DNA of 64,000 bases from an uncultured Ferrimonas sp. (GCF_947489035.1 NZ_CANLCI010000018.1:20921-84920), one strand, 5' to 3'. Shown: positions 9,640-20,779, numbered from the stretch's first letter. Program-made: numbers and translations. Notes: generated from the sequence alone by a model not told the origin.

Positions 9640-11876
9640 CACAACACTATTTTGATTATGGGGCGGATGCTGCGATCAAATGCGGCGAATACACCGACAT
9701 GTTCGCCATCTTGGGGATGCATCCAGATCCACAGCAACGAGGCTTAGTGGTGCGCTGTTGGCTGCAAGGCGCGCAGCAGGTTGATGTGATCAGTCGCATC
9801 GACAACCGCAAAGTGGCCAGCTTAGAGATGGTGGACGATAACGGCTTATTTGCCGGTCGCATGGGGCGCCGAGTTAAGCCCTTTCCTTACCTGTTGCGGG
9901 TCGATTATGGCAGCCATATCGAAGAGATCATCGATCCTTATCAGTTCCCTTCGCAGCTGAGTGACGACGACGTGCACCTGTTTGCAGAGGGGGCGCTTGA
10001 GTGCGGTTGGCGGATGCTGGGGGCCAATTGGCAACAGATCGATGGCATCGATGGGGTGCGTTTTGTGGTGTGGGCGCCCAACGCCAAACGGGTGTCGGTG
10101 GTGGCGGATTTTAATCAGTGGGATGGCTCACGTCATGTGATGCGCCGCCATCCTCTTTCTGGGCTGTGGGAGATCTTTATTGCGGCTGCCCAGCCGGGGC
10201 AATTTTATAAATTTCAGTTGCTCACCGAGCAACAACAGCTACTGGATAAAGCCGATCCGTGGGCGCGCGCGATGGAACCACCGCCTTGCAACGCCTCGCG
10301 CATTCCAACGAAAGCAGAGTTTGCTTGGCAAGATCAGCAGTGGTTGGCCAAGCGCGAGCGGATGCAGTGGGATCAGCAGCCTATCTCTATCTACGAGGTG
10401 CAGCTGGGATCATGGCGGCGCAATGGTCGCGACGGCGAGCTGTTTTTCGATTACGACCAACTGATCACCGAACTGCTGCCCTACGTTATCGAGATGGGGT
10501 TTACCCACCTGCAATTGATGCCGATCAGCGAATACCCGTTTGATGGCTCGTGGGGGTATCAACCGGTGGGGATGTTTGCGCCAACCCACCGCTTTGGTGA
10601 TGGGGCCGGGTTAAAGCGTTTTATCGACGCCTGCCATCAGCAGGGGGTGGCGGTATTGCTGGATTGGGTGCCCGCGCATTTTCCGGCGGATCCCCACGGT
10701 TTAGCGCGCTTTGATGGCACCGCGTTGTTCGAACATGAAGACAAGCGCCAAGGGCAGCACCCCGATTGGGATACCTTGATTTTTAATTATGGTCGGCCGG
10801 AAGTGTGCTCTTATCTGTTGAGCGCGGCCAATTACTGGCTGCAAGAGTTTCACTTTGATGGGCTTCGGTTGGATGCGGTGTCGTCGATGCTGTACCTCGA
10901 TTACAGCCGTCAGCCTGGGCAGTGGCTGCCAAACCAGTTTGGTGGCCGTGAAAACCTCGATGCGATTGAGTTTTTACGCCAGCTCAACCAACGCTTATAT
11001 GCCGCCAATCCCGGCATTATGATGATTGCGGAAGAGTCCACCGCATGGCCGGGGGTCACTCAAACCACCGACAGCGGCGGCCTAGGCTTTGGGTTTAAGT
11101 GGAACATGGGCTGGATGCACGACAATCTGGATTACCTCAATCAAGATCCGCTCTATCGCTGCTATCACCACAACAAATTGACCTTTGGGCTGCTCTACGG
11201 TTACTCCGAGCAGTTTATCTTGCCGATCAGCCACGACGAAGTGGTGCACGGCAAAGGCTCGTTACTGAACAAAATTCCCGGTGATGACTGGCAGCAATTT
11301 GCCACCATGCGCGCCTTTTACGGCTTGATGTGGGGTCACCCAGGCAAAAAACACCTGTTTATGGGCAATGAATTTGCCCAGCGTAAAGAGTGGGATCACC
11401 AGCACAGTTTGGATTGGCACCTGCTTGAGAGCCCAAACCACAGCAATGTGCAGCACTGGCTGCAGGATCTTAACCAGCTCTACCGCCATCATCCCGCCAT
11501 GTACTTAACGGATCATCAGCCCGATGGGTTTGAGTGGCTGGACTGCGACAACGCCGCCGATTCGGTGATCTCGTTTTTGCGTCGCTCTGAAGGCGGCCAG
11601 CATTTGTTGTTTGTGGTGAACATGACCCCACAAGTGCACCAAGGCTTTCGCATTGGCCTGCCCCAGCCGTGCAACTACCAAGAGCTGCTGAACAGCGACA
11701 GCGAACATTACGGCGGCAGCAATGTGGGGAACTCTGGGGCGGTGGTGGTGGAAGCACAGCCCTATCAAGGCCAGCAGCACAGCGCCTTGATCACCGTACC
11801 GCCGTTAGCGTGCATCGTATTGGCACCAGCCGAGGCGGTAACCGATAACGAAAAACCGTCCGTGGAGCCCGCTTAG
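9636..11876 (+). CDS. glgB: 1,4-alpha-glucan branching enzyme
   Basis: GlgB introduces alpha-1,6 branches into glycogen. The 746-residue protein has the N-terminal branching-enzyme domains (about 1-220), a GH13 barrel with nucleophile Asp413 in 'DGLRLDAV', acid/base Glu466 in '[10 protein letters not shown]' and '[12 protein letters not shown]', then a C-terminal beta domain. The ATG at 9636 overlaps the malQ stop as ATGA; a longer in-frame extension inside malQ is not credible. The stop codon TAG is followed immediately by the glgX ATG with no gap, so malQ, glgB and glgX must be co-transcribed. Confidence 0.96.
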   Translation: MTQHYFDYGADAAIKCGEYTDMFAILGMHPDPQQRGLVVRCWLQGAQQVDVISRIDNRKVASLEMVDDNGLFAGRMGRRVKPFPYLLRVDYGSHIEEIIDPYQFPSQLSDDDVHLFAEGALECGWRMLGANWQQIDGIDGVRFVVWAPNAKRVSVVADFNQWDGSRHVMRRHPLSGLWEIFIAAAQPGQFYKFQLLTEQQQLLDKADPWARAMEPPPCNASRIPTKAEFAWQDQQWLAKRERMQWDQQPISIYEVQLGSWRRNGRDGELFFDYDQLITELLPYVIEMGFTHLQLMPISEYPFDGSWGYQPVGMFAPTHRFGDGAGLKRFIDACHQQGVAVLLDWVPAHFPADPHGLARFDGTALFEHEDKRQGQHPDWDTLIFNYGRPEVCSYLLSAANYWLQEFHFDGLRLDAVSSMLYLDYSRQPGQWLPNQFGGRENLDAIEFLRQLNQRLYAANPGIMMIAEESTAWPGVTQTTDSGGLGFGFKWNMGWMHDNLDYLNQDPLYRCYHHNKLTFGLLYGYSEQFILPISHDEVVHGKGSLLNKIPGDDWQQFATMRAFYGLMWGHPGKKHLFMGNEFAQRKEWDHQHSLDWHLLESPNHSNVQHWLQDLNQLYRHHPAMYLTDHQPDGFEWLDCDNAADSVISFLRRSEGGQHLLFVVNMTPQVHQGFRIGLPQPCNYQELLNSDSEHYGGSNVGNSGAVVVEAQPYQGQQHSALITVPPLACIVLAPAEAVTDNEKPSVEPA

Positions 11877-13913
11877 ATGCCTTGTTGGCAAGGGGGAAGC
11901 ACTGGGCAGCTTGGGGCGTCGGTGCAAGATAACGGCATCAACTTTGCCCTGTTCAGCGCTCATGCCTGCGCGGTTACGCTGTGCCTGTTTGATGATAATG
12001 GCAATGAAACCGCACGTTGGCCGATGCATCAAGGGGATGGCCATATTTGGCACGGTTTGTTAGTGGGCGGTAAGGCAGGGCAGCATTATGGCTATCGAGT
12101 GGATGGCAACCATGACCCCAGTCATGGCCACTGTTTCGATCCCAACAAATTGTTGCTAGATCCTTATGCGCGAAGGCTGGCAGGGCCGTTGCAACTGGCC
12201 GCCATTTGCCAGCAACAAGGGGACAACAGCCAGCAGATCCCCAAGTGTGTGGTGGAAGCCGAACGCCCAGCCTTGGCTACGCCGAAGCCACAAACCCCAT
12301 TAACCCACAGCGTGATTTATGAATTGAATTTGAAAGGATTCAGCCAACTGAATCCGTTGGTGCCGCCTGCACTGCGCGGCACCATTGCCGCCTTGGCTCA
12401 GCCAACGGTGATTGCCCATCTGCAGCGCTTAGGGGTAACCGCCGTCGAGTTGTTGCCGGTGGCGCAGTTTGGATCTGAAGCGTGGCTTGCTGATAAAGGG
12501 CTAAGCAACTATTGGGGCTACAACAGTGTCGCCTTCTTTGTGCCTCACCGCGATTATTGCCCGGGGGGCATTGATCAGTTTCGTGCCACCGTTGAAACCC
12601 TGCACCAAGCGGGCATCGAAGTGCTGTTGGATGTGGTGTTCAACCACACTGCCGAAGGCGATGAACATGGGCCCACCTTAAGTTTTCGCGGCATTGATAA
12701 CCGCAGTTATTACCGTTTAACGGCAGCAGCGCCGATGCGTTACCTCAACGACAGTGGCTGCGGCAACAGCATGGATCTAGCCCAGCCGATGGCGCTGAGG
12801 TTGGTAACCGATTGCTTGCGCTATTGGTCGCACCAGCTTGGGGTGGATGGTTTTCGCTTTGATCTGGCTTGCAGCCTTGGCCGTGATGAGCGTGGCTTTC
12901 ACCCCAACAGCGCGTTACTGCAAGCCATTGGTCAGGATCCACAGTTGGCGCAGTTAAAGCTGATAGCCGAGCCGTGGGATCTGGGCGTCAACGGCTATCA
13001 GCTCGGCCAATTTCCCGCTCCATGGAGCGAGTGGAACGATCACTTTCGCGATGGCGTTCGCCGTTTTTGGCGAGGCGACAGCGCCATGTTGCCGCAACTG
13101 GCTAAGTGCCTACACGGCAGCGCCGAGCAGTTTGAACATAATGGCCGTGGCCCTGTGGCCAGCATCAATTTTATTACCAGCCACGACGGTTTCACCCTGC
13201 GGGATCTGGTTAGCTACCAACAGCGCCACAACCACGCCAATGGTGAAAACAACCGTGATGGCCACAGCGCCAATTACAGCAGTAATGGCGGTGTGGAAGG
13301 CCCCAGCGAGCAAGCCCCAGTGCGGTTACATCGACTGCGTCGCAGCCGCAATCTCCTGGCGACGATGATGCTGTCCCAAGGGGTGCCGATGTTGCTGGCG
13401 GGGGATGAATTTGGCCACAGCCAGCAGGGCAACAATAACGGCTATTGCCAAGACAACGCGCTGAGCTGGCTCACTTGGCCAGAATGGCCGCCGTTCGCGG
13501 ATTTTATCGCTCAACTCACCAGCATTCGCCGCCAGTACTCGCAGTTTCAGCAACCACGCTATAACCACGGTGATCCGCAGCAGGCGGGATTACGGCTGCA
13601 GTGGTGGCACCCCAATGGCGCGGAAATGACGGAACCGGATTGGCAGGATCCGCAACAGCAAGCCCTGCAAGTGTTGATGCAGTGCCGTGGTTCCCCTGAT
13701 CTGTTGTTGCTGCTGAACGCCGCGGACATCAATTGCGATGTGCACCTGCCGGCTGGGCAGTGGCAACCGCTGCTTGATACCCATCTGGGCGATGCGATCT
13801 GTGTCGAGCCTCAATCCAGCTCGTTAACGTTGCAGGCTCAAAGCCTATTGCTATTACATCGTGTGCTTAAAAAGGAACTGCACCATGAAAACGCCGACCC
13901 CTCTGTTGTCTGA
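11877..13913 (+). CDS. glgX: Glycogen debranching enzyme
   Basis: GlgX cleaves alpha-1,6 linkages of short side chains left after phosphorylase action. The 678-residue GH13 protein has an N-terminal CBM48-like domain, nucleophile Asp329 in 'GVDGFRFDLA', acid/base Glu365 in 'LIAEPWDLG' and the transition-state Asp in 'FITSHDGFTL'. The ATG directly follows the glgB stop. The 3' end overlaps the start of glgP by 29 nt, and the glgP ribosome site lies inside glgX, again suggesting coupling. Confidence 0.95.
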   Translation: MPCWQGGSTGQLGASVQDNGINFALFSAHACAVTLCLFDDNGNETARWPMHQGDGHIWHGLLVGGKAGQHYGYRVDGNHDPSHGHCFDPNKLLLDPYARRLAGPLQLAAICQQQGDNSQQIPKCVVEAERPALATPKPQTPLTHSVIYELNLKGFSQLNPLVPPALRGTIAALAQPTVIAHLQRLGVTAVELLPVAQFGSEAWLADKGLSNYWGYNSVAFFVPHRDYCPGGIDQFRATVETLHQAGIEVLLDVVFNHTAEGDEHGPTLSFRGIDNRSYYRLTAAAPMRYLNDSGCGNSMDLAQPMALRLVTDCLRYWSHQLGVDGFRFDLACSLGRDERGFHPNSALLQAIGQDPQLAQLKLIAEPWDLGVNGYQLGQFPAPWSEWNDHFRDGVRRFWRGDSAMLPQLAKCLHGSAEQFEHNGRGPVASINFITSHDGFTLRDLVSYQQRHNHANGENNRDGHSANYSSNGGVEGPSEQAPVRLHRLRRSRNLLATMMLSQGVPMLLAGDEFGHSQQGNNNGYCQDNALSWLTWPEWPPFADFIAQLTSIRRQYSQFQQPRYNHGDPQQAGLRLQWWHPNGAEMTEPDWQDPQQQALQVLMQCRGSPDLLLLLNAADINCDVHLPAGQWQPLLDTHLGDAICVEPQSSSLTLQAQSLLLLHRVLKKELHHENADPSVV

Positions 13914-16350
13914 ATCGTCGCCACTGCAGCAGTCAGTGGAGCGACAGATCCGTTATTGCTTAAGCCGTGATCAACTGGATCAGCAGGCTATCTATCAATC
14001 GTTGGCGCTGAGCGTTAAAGAGCAGTTGATGGACGATTGGCGCAGCACCCGCACCAGCAACATGAGCTTCAAACAGAAGCGGGTGGCCTATCTGAGCTTG
14101 GAGTTTTTAATGGGCCGAAGTTTGGGCAATGCCCTATTGAATCTCAATTTAGATGCTGAAGCCAACGCCGCTCTTCGCCCTTACGCGGTTGCGTTAGAGC
14201 AGGTGCAACAACAAGAGCACGACGCGGGGCTAGGCAACGGTGGCTTAGGCCGTTTGGCCGCCTGTTTTTTGGACAGTTGCGCCACCTTAGAATTGCCGGT
14301 GGTTGGCTACGGCATTCGCTATGAGTACGGCATGTTTTCCCAGTCATTTATGGATGGCTATCAACAAGAAAAACCCGATAACTGGCTGCAAGAAGGCAAT
14401 CCGTGGGAGATAAAAACCCCTCACCATGATGTGGTGGTGAAGTTCTTTGGGGAAGTGAAGCCATTTACCGATCAGCAAGGCCACTGCGGCCACAATTGGG
14501 TTGGCACCGAAAACGTGCGGGCGGTGGCGTATGATGTGCCGATCCCCGGTTACCGCAACGGTCACATCAATACGCTGCGCTTGTGGCGCTCGGAAGCCAC
14601 CGATGAATTTAACTTAGCGTCGTTTAACCAAGGCAGTTATATCGATGCGGTGGCGCGTAAGAACTTAGCTGAGCAGATCACCATGGTGCTCTACCCAAAC
14701 GACGCCAGTGAAAATGGCAAAGAGCTGCGTTTGCGTCAGCAATATTTTCTCTCCTCTGCCAGCTTGCAAGATCTGTTAAACGGTTACCTCAGCCGCGACA
14801 ACGCCGATATCCGCCAATTCGCCGCCCACCACAGCATCCAGCTTAACGACACCCACCCTTCGGTGTCGGTGGCTGAGCTGATGCGTCTGCTGTTGGATGA
14901 ACACCAACTGAGCTGGGAGCAAGCGTGGCAGATCACCACCGCCACGTTGGCCTACACCAACCACACCTTGCTGCCGGAGGCGTTAGAGCGTTGGCCAGTG
15001 CGGTTGTTCGCACAGATGTTGCCGCGCCACCTGCAGATCATCTACGAGATCAACGCGCGTTTTCTTGAATTGGTGGCGCAGCGTTGGCCCGGAGACACCC
15101 AGCGTTTGGCGCGAATGTCGATCATTGAAGAGGGGCCAGAACCGCAGATCCGCATGGCCTATTTGGCCATTGTTGGCAGCTTTTCGGTGAATGGGGTAGC
15201 GGCACTGCATACCCAATTGCTGACCTCTGGGTTGTTTCAGGATTTTTATGCCCTGTGGCCAGATAAGTTCAATAACAAAACCAATGGGGTAACCCCTAGG
15301 CGTTGGCTGGCGGATTGCAATCCGCGCTTAGCCGCGCTGCTGGATCAACGGGTTGGCGAGGGCTGGGTGCGGGATTTAAGTCGGTTAACGGTATTAAATG
15401 CCCTGACCGAAGACGCGGATCTGATCTCCCATTGGCATGAGGTAAAACAGGCCAATAAAGCGGACTTGGCGCAACTGGTGCAGGCGCGTTGTCAGGTGAC
15501 GTTTGATCCCGCCATGATGTTTGATGTGCAGGTAAAGCGGATCCACGAATACAAACGCCAGCTCTTGAATATCTTGCACGTGATTCATCTGTATCAGCAG
15601 GTGTTGCAAGGCAACGTGGATAATTTCACCCCTCGTTGTGTGCTGCTTGGGGGTAAGGCGGCACCTGGTTATGGCATGGCCAAGCAGATCATCAAATTGG
15701 CGAACAACGTGGCCTACATGGTGAATCATAATCCGGCGATGCAGCCCTATCTGCGGATGGCCTACCTGCCGGATTACAACGTCAGTGCGATGGAGGTGAT
15801 CTGCCCTGGCACCGACTTGTCAGAGCAGATCTCTACCGCGGGTAAAGAAGCGTCTGGTACCGGTAACATGAAGTTTATGATGAACGGCGCCTTAACCATC
15901 GGCACCTTTGATGGCGCCAACATCGAGATTTTAGAAGAGGTTGGAGAAGACAATTTCTTCCTGTTTGGGCTGCGAGCCGCCGAAATTGAACAGCTGAAAC
16001 CCCATTACGATCCACAGCAACTGATCCGCAGCAGCACCGCCCTTAGCGGCGTATTGCAACTGATAGAAAGTGGCCATTTCAATCTGCACGAGCCGGGCAT
16101 TTTCAATGACATTGTTGCCGCCATTAACGATGCCAACGATCCGTGGATGCTGGCGGCGGATTTTGAAGCCTATCGACAAGCGCAATTGCGCGCCGCCCAA
16201 GCCTATCGCGACACCAAACATTGGACCCAAATGAGCATTCGCAACACGGCGGCGTCCGGTCGCTTTTCCAGTGATGCCACCATCAGCCGTTATCAGCAGG
16301 AAATCTGGAAAACTCAATCCCGTCATACCCTCGTTAAGCAGGAGAGCTAA
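13885..16350 (+). CDS. glgP: Glycogen/maltodextrin phosphorylase
   Basis: GlgP releases glucose-1-phosphate from the non-reducing ends of glucans. The 821-residue GT35 protein carries the pyridoxal-phosphate lysine (about Lys663) in 'GTGNMKFMMNGALTIGT', 'GLGNGGLGRLAACFLDS' near residue 115 and 'QLNDTHPSVSVAELMR'. The ATG at 13885 is preferred over an upstream in-frame start because AAAGGAA precedes it at the right distance. It could be a maltodextrin phosphorylase by sequence alone; its place in a glg operon favours glycogen. Confidence 0.94.
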   Translation: MKTPTPLLSESSPLQQSVERQIRYCLSRDQLDQQAIYQSLALSVKEQLMDDWRSTRTSNMSFKQKRVAYLSLEFLMGRSLGNALLNLNLDAEANAALRPYAVALEQVQQQEHDAGLGNGGLGRLAACFLDSCATLELPVVGYGIRYEYGMFSQSFMDGYQQEKPDNWLQEGNPWEIKTPHHDVVVKFFGEVKPFTDQQGHCGHNWVGTENVRAVAYDVPIPGYRNGHINTLRLWRSEATDEFNLASFNQGSYIDAVARKNLAEQITMVLYPNDASENGKELRLRQQYFLSSASLQDLLNGYLSRDNADIRQFAAHHSIQLNDTHPSVSVAELMRLLLDEHQLSWEQAWQITTATLAYTNHTLLPEALERWPVRLFAQMLPRHLQIIYEINARFLELVAQRWPGDTQRLARMSIIEEGPEPQIRMAYLAIVGSFSVNGVAALHTQLLTSGLFQDFYALWPDKFNNKTNGVTPRRWLADCNPRLAALLDQRVGEGWVRDLSRLTVLNALTEDADLISHWHEVKQANKADLAQLVQARCQVTFDPAMMFDVQVKRIHEYKRQLLNILHVIHLYQQVLQGNVDNFTPRCVLLGGKAAPGYGMAKQIIKLANNVAYMVNHNPAMQPYLRMAYLPDYNVSAMEVICPGTDLSEQISTAGKEASGTGNMKFMMNGALTIGTFDGANIEILEEVGEDNFFLFGLRAAEIEQLKPHYDPQQLIRSSTALSGVLQLIESGHFNLHEPGIFNDIVAAINDANDPWMLAADFEAYRQAQLRAAQAYRDTKHWTQMSIRNTAASGRFSSDATISRYQQEIWKTQSRHTLVKQES

Positions 16351-16353
16351 CCG

Positions 16354-17622
16354 ATGCCTCAAGCGAGCCCGCGTTACATCAGTAAATTAACTCGGCAAAC
16401 CTACGCGTTGATTTTGGCCGGTGGCCGAGGCAGCCGTCTGCATGAATTGACGGAATGGCGTGCCAAGCCCGCCTTACACTTTGGTGGCCAATATCGGATC
16501 ATCGATTTTCCCCTGTCGAACTGCGTGAACTCCGGTGTGCGCCGAGTTGGGGTGGTGACCCAATATAAAAGCCATTCGTTGATCCGCCATTTAAGTCGCG
16601 GTTGGGGCCACTTTAAAAAAGAGTTGGGGGAATCGGTGGAGATCCTTCCGGCCTCCCAACGTTTTTCCGATGATTGGTATCAAGGCACGGCCGATGCGGT
16701 GCTGCAAAACATCGACATCATTAAAGAGGAACGGCCCAAGTATGTGATGGTGCTGGCGGGGGATCACATCTACCAGATGGATTACGCTGGATTGCTGGCC
16801 GCCCATGCAGAATCTGGGGCAGAGATGACCTGTTGCTGCATTGAGGTGCCGGTGGCGGAAGCGGCCAACCGTTTTGGGGTGATGCAGGTGGATGAGCAAG
16901 ATCGGATTGTGAACTTTACCGAAAAACCGGCCGTGCCGAAGGCGCTGCCGCAAGATCCCGAATCCTGCTTAGCGTCGATGGGCAATTACGTTTTCAATAC
17001 GGATTTTTTGTTCGAACAGTTACAGCAAGATGGCCGCAATGGCGAGTCGGACCACGACTTTGGCAAAGACATCATTCCCGCCATTATCGAGCAGCATCAA
17101 GTGATGGCCTATCGCTTTAGCTCTGCCGTCAATGAAACCCAAGCCTACTGGCGTGATGTGGGCACCCTCGACAGTTATTGGGCGGCCAATATGGATCTGC
17201 TGGCGCCTGCGCCAGAGCTGAACATGTACGACGACCAATGGCCGATCTGGACCTTCCAACAACAGCTGCCGCCTTCCAAATACATCTTTGATGACGATAA
17301 TCGCCGTGGCATCGCCATCGATTCCATGGTGTCTGGTGGCTGCATCGTTTCTGGGGCGCAGATCCGTCGTTCGGTGCTGTTTAATGAAGTGCGGGTGTGC
17401 AGTTACAGCGAAGTGGAAGATTCAGTGTTGTTGCCAGATGTGGTGGTGCAGCGCAATGTGCGGCTGCGTAAAACCATTATTGACAGTGGCTGTGAAGTGC
17501 CAGAAGGGATGGTGATTGGTTACAACCACGATCACGATCGGCGCCGTGGTTTTCGCATCAGCCCCAATGGGGTGGTGTTGGTGACCAAAAAGATGTTGGG
17601 CATGCCCTGTGGCACAGAATAA
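16354..17622 (+). CDS. glgC: Glucose-1-phosphate adenylyltransferase
   Basis: GlgC makes ADP-glucose, the committed step of bacterial glycogen synthesis, and is normally allosterically controlled. The 422-residue protein has the nucleotidyltransferase signature '[15 protein letters not shown]', followed by '[16 protein letters not shown]' and 'GTADAVLQN', and a C-terminal left-handed beta-helix region ('[11 protein letters not shown]', 'SVLLPDVVV'). The ATG follows GGAGAG and lies 3 bp after the glgP stop. It is next to glgA, as in most glycogen operons. Confidence 0.96.
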   Translation: MPQASPRYISKLTRQTYALILAGGRGSRLHELTEWRAKPALHFGGQYRIIDFPLSNCVNSGVRRVGVVTQYKSHSLIRHLSRGWGHFKKELGESVEILPASQRFSDDWYQGTADAVLQNIDIIKEERPKYVMVLAGDHIYQMDYAGLLAAHAESGAEMTCCCIEVPVAEAANRFGVMQVDEQDRIVNFTEKPAVPKALPQDPESCLASMGNYVFNTDFLFEQLQQDGRNGESDHDFGKDIIPAIIEQHQVMAYRFSSAVNETQAYWRDVGTLDSYWAANMDLLAPAPELNMYDDQWPIWTFQQQLPPSKYIFDDDNRRGIAIDSMVSGGCIVSGAQIRRSVLFNEVRVCSYSEVEDSVLLPDVVVQRNVRLRKTIIDSGCEVPEGMVIGYNHDHDRRRGFRISPNGVVLVTKKMLGMPCGTE

Positions 17623-17632
17623 GGATGAGTTG

Positions 17633-19174
17633 ATGCGGGTATTATTGATAGCGGCAGAAAACGGCGCCATTGCCGGGGCCAAGGTGGGCGGCATGGCCGA
17701 TGTGATCCGCGATCTGCCCCCAGCGTTGTTGGCGCAGCATGTGGTGGCCGATGTGATTATGCCCAGTTATGGCGAATTGGCGCAGCGCAGTGGCGCCAGT
17801 TGGCAGCGCAGTTTATTGGTGCCATTCTCGGGGCGGTTAGAGAAAGTCGAACTGTGGCGCCTTGCCTCGCCGCAGCAAGAACAACAAACGTTGATGTTAT
17901 CCCACCCACTGTTTACCCAGATCTACCACAGCGATGATCGCCGCCCATTTGCCACTGATGCCAGCAAGTTTGCTCTTTTTAGTGCGGCGGTCTGTCAGTA
18001 TTTGTGCGATCCAGCAAGCCCCTTGCCCGATGTGCTGCACCTGCACGATTGGCACAGTTGCTTTGTGGCGTTATTGCGGCAGTCGTTGCCACGCTATCAA
18101 GCGCTGCAGCAGTGCCGCATGGTGCTGACCATTCACAACATTGCGGTGCAGGGCACCAGGCCACTGAATCAAGACAGCTCATCGTTGCAGGCATGGTACC
18201 CAGAAATGATGGCGTCGATGACTCCAGAGTTGTTAGCGCAGATCTGCGATCGGCATGCGCCTAATTGCATCAACCCATTGCGGGCGGGGATCAATCTGGC
18301 GGATAAAGTGCATGTGGTGTCACCCAGTTACGCCGATGAGGTGCGGTTACCATCGCAACCGCAGTTGGGTTTTTTTGGTGGCGAAGGGTTAGAACAGGAT
18401 CTGCAGCGCCGCGGCGACGATGTGGTGGGGATCTTAAACGGGTGCGACTATCAGCAGCGGCGTGAAGCCTGCAGCTATCCAGAGTTATTGCAGCGCGCGG
18501 CGGATGGGATCTGTCGCTGGATGGGGCAACAGGCGTTGGTGCGCAGTGTCGATCAAATTGCACTAACGCGTTTGCAGCAGTGGCAACAGCAACCACGGCC
18601 AGAATTGCTGCTCACCAGTGTGGGGCGTTTAACCGATCAAAAAGTGCTGTTACTGCGACAAACGTTAGCCAATGGCGAAACCGTATTGGCCACGTTATTG
18701 GCCCAGTTACAGCACAGCGCCTGCGATGCTCGTTTACTGCTGCTTGGCAGCGGCGATCCGGTGATTGCGGCTGAATTTCGCCAATGCGCGGCGCAGTATC
18801 GTAATTTCCTGTTTATCGATGGTTATGACGAAACGCTGTCGCAATCAGTGTTTGAGCACGGCGACGCGTTCTTGATGCCAAGTTCGTTTGAACCCTGTGG
18901 CATCAGCCAATTGCTGGCGATGCGGGCAGGGCAGGTGTGTGTGGCGCACCAAGTTGGTGGCTTAAAAGATACGGTGTTTCCTGGGATAAACGGCTACGGC
19001 TTTGCGGGGGCGGATCTGGCTGAACAATCGCAGCAATTGCTGCAGGCGTGTCAGCAGCTGCTCAAGGAGTTTGGCAGCGAACACTGGGGGCAACTGCAAC
19101 AAGCGGCAAGTGACGCCCGCTATGATTGGTCAAGCCAAGTCAGTTGTTATCTGTCGCAGTTGTATCGGGGCTGA
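17633..19174 (+). CDS. glgA: Glycogen synthase (ADP-glucose type)
   Basis: GlgA extends alpha-1,4-glucan chains from ADP-glucose. The 513-residue GT5 protein begins with 'MRVLLIAAENGAI' and has the ADP-glucose-binding 'KVGGMADV', then a GT-B C-terminal half with 'SVGRLTDQK', 'PSSFEPCGISQLLAMRAG' and 'VGGLKDTV'. The ATG at 17633 is chosen over an in-frame GTG at 17609 because AAGGATGAG precedes it and the usual family start is MRVL. It is the last glg gene; I see no clear terminator after it. The following 223 bp to the next gene hold nothing else I can support. Confidence 0.95.
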   Translation: MRVLLIAAENGAIAGAKVGGMADVIRDLPPALLAQHVVADVIMPSYGELAQRSGASWQRSLLVPFSGRLEKVELWRLASPQQEQQTLMLSHPLFTQIYHSDDRRPFATDASKFALFSAAVCQYLCDPASPLPDVLHLHDWHSCFVALLRQSLPRYQALQQCRMVLTIHNIAVQGTRPLNQDSSSLQAWYPEMMASMTPELLAQICDRHAPNCINPLRAGINLADKVHVVSPSYADEVRLPSQPQLGFFGGEGLEQDLQRRGDDVVGILNGCDYQQRREACSYPELLQRAADGICRWMGQQALVRSVDQIALTRLQQWQQQPRPELLLTSVGRLTDQKVLLLRQTLANGETVLATLLAQLQHSACDARLLLLGSGDPVIAAEFRQCAAQYRNFLFIDGYDETLSQSVFEHGDAFLMPSSFEPCGISQLLAMRAGQVCVAHQVGGLKDTVFPGINGYGFAGADLAEQSQQLLQACQQLLKEFGSEHWGQLQQAASDARYDWSSQVSCYLSQLYRG

Positions 19175-19397
19175 GCTACGCGCTGGGGGGCGTGATGTTT
19201 TTCGGTAGGCACAACCCAACCACGGATCCGCAGCAAGGCTTCGCTGCAGATGCGGTGATGCTTGCCTAGCGCGATCTTTAATCGAACAGCGCGATAACGC
19301 CCGTCGGGTGGCATCAAACTGTTATTCGTTTGTGAACCTTGGCCTCCTTTGGCACAATAACCCTGTTTAATACAATGGTTTGCCAAAGGAATGGCCA

Positions 19398-19928
19398 ATG
19401 AAACCGATATTTTTTCTGCTGCTGGCGGCTGCGCTGCCGGCCTCGGCTGGGTTAGAGATGTTCACCGATGGCCCAGTGATTAAGGGCTACGGTAAGCATG
19501 CGACAATCACGCCTACCTTGGCGCCCCCAAAAGATTTTGTGGCCAAGGTGGCGTTTGATGCGGGCAGTGCTGATCATCAGCAACCGTTGAATCGCCAGTT
19601 CGATACCGTGGCTCGCTTTCTGAATATGCACGCCGCCAGTGGGGTTGAGCGCAACTACATTCAACCGGCACTCGTGGTGCATGGCAAAGCGGTATTTGAT
19701 CTGCTTAAAGCCAAGCCATACCAACAACGCTTCGATCAAGCCAACCCCAATCAACCCCTGGTCAACGCCTTAATTGCGGCGGATGTGCCCATTATTGTCT
19801 GTGGTCAATCGGCGGCTTATCTGGACATCAACGCTGAAGATCTGCTGCCTGGGGTGCAACTGGCGCTATCGGCCATGACCGCCCACCGGATCTTGGCGCA
19901 GCAGGGGTATAGCACCAATCCATTTTAA
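19398..19928 (+). CDS. Exported DsrE/DsrF-like family protein
   Basis: This 176-residue protein starts at an ATG nine bases after AAAGGA and has a classical signal peptide ending near 'PASA-G'. The rest resembles the DsrE-like fold: a strand 'VAKVAFDAG', a central 'QPALVVHGKAVFDLL' and a conserved cysteine in 'VPIIVCGQSAAY'. DsrE-type proteins can carry sulfur on such a cysteine; whether this exported form does is unknown. It stands alone downstream of glgA, with its own upstream region of about 220 bp. Confidence 0.7.
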   Translation: MKPIFFLLLAAALPASAGLEMFTDGPVIKGYGKHATITPTLAPPKDFVAKVAFDAGSADHQQPLNRQFDTVARFLNMHAASGVERNYIQPALVVHGKAVFDLLKAKPYQQRFDQANPNQPLVNALIAADVPIIVCGQSAAYLDINAEDLLPGVQLALSAMTAHRILAQQGYSTNPF

Positions 19929-20145
19929 TGATAAAGCCACTGTTTGGTCTTGATCCCATGTTTTATTTGGGTGGAAAACCACAGCAAAACTAGCGTTCTA
20001 TACTGAATTGCTGGAGCGGCCGTCTATTTTGGCCACAGGCCACGTTTAGGTATAGGCAGTGGTAACGTTGCGATGTAAATGCGAAGCGCGAAATGGAACC
20101 AATGGTGCCCTAAGCCCATGCCGAAACAACCCACAAGGAAATGTG

Positions 20146-20679
20146 ATGAAGCGGATTGTTGTGCTGCTCAGTTTAATGAGTTGCTCGGTTGCTGCCACGG
20201 TCTATAAATGGACCGATGAGGAAGGTCGGGTGCATTACAGCCAAACGGCGCCGGTGCGCGGCCCTAGCCAGATAGAAACGCTGCCAGAGCCCAGCAACAG
20301 CAGCCGAACGGTGGTGACTCGTTTACCGCCTTCGGGGAAAAAAATTCCAGCCAGCACCCGCATGTTAATGAACGTGCTGGCCGCCAATATGAAATCGTTG
20401 GCTTACGACAACCAGCCACTGGATTGTGACAGTGCGGTAGATAACATCACCGTTGGCTTAAATTCGGTGAATCAGGTGGCCCAGAAGAACTTTAAAGGGG
20501 GTTACATTGATGACATTGAGCTGGAGAAAGTACAGAAGCTGGTACGGACCATGAAAAAGGACGTCAGTGTTGGCGCTTGCCAGCAATCGGTAACCCATCA
20601 CAAGGCTTTTTATAAATGCATGTCCAGCAGCTACAGCCACGTATTAGCGTGTTTGGATAAGCATCGCCCAAGCGAGTGA
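20146..20679 (+). CDS. DUF4124-domain exported protein
   Basis: This 177-residue protein has a short signal peptide ('MKRIVVLLSLMSCSVAA') and then the DUF4124 hallmark 'TVYKWTDEEGRVHYSQT'. The C-terminal 100 residues contain four cysteines that could pair as disulfides and are not recognised by me. The ATG at 20146 follows AAGGAA; longer in-frame starts lack both a ribosome site and a signal. Function unknown; DUF4124 proteins are generally periplasmic. A terminator follows at once. Confidence 0.75.
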   Translation: MKRIVVLLSLMSCSVAATVYKWTDEEGRVHYSQTAPVRGPSQIETLPEPSNSSRTVVTRLPPSGKKIPASTRMLMNVLAANMKSLAYDNQPLDCDSAVDNITVGLNSVNQVAQKNFKGGYIDDIELEKVQKLVRTMKKDVSVGACQQSVTHHKAFYKCMSSSYSHVLACLDKHRPSE

Positions 20680-20695
20680 TTGATTCGCACAGCAT

Positions 20696-20727
20696 AAAAA
20701 ACGCAGCCTGTTGAGGCTGCGTTTTTT
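20696..20727. terminator. Bidirectional intrinsic terminator
   Basis: A 13-bp stem (A6 plus 7 GC-rich bp, 20696-20708 with 20715-20727) with a 6-nt loop lies between the rightward DUF4124 gene and the leftward DUF5916 gene, with A-run and T-run on opposite sides. Confidence 0.9.
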
Positions 20728-20779
20728 ATGGCCAGAGTGAACGCGAACCCAGTCATGTGGGGCGCGTTTCTGCTTGAAC

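Noticed and set aside
19175..19397. Small minus-strand frame between glgA and the DsrE-like gene
   Set aside because: The product is basic and patternless, has no ribosome site, and overlaps the promoter region of the next gene.
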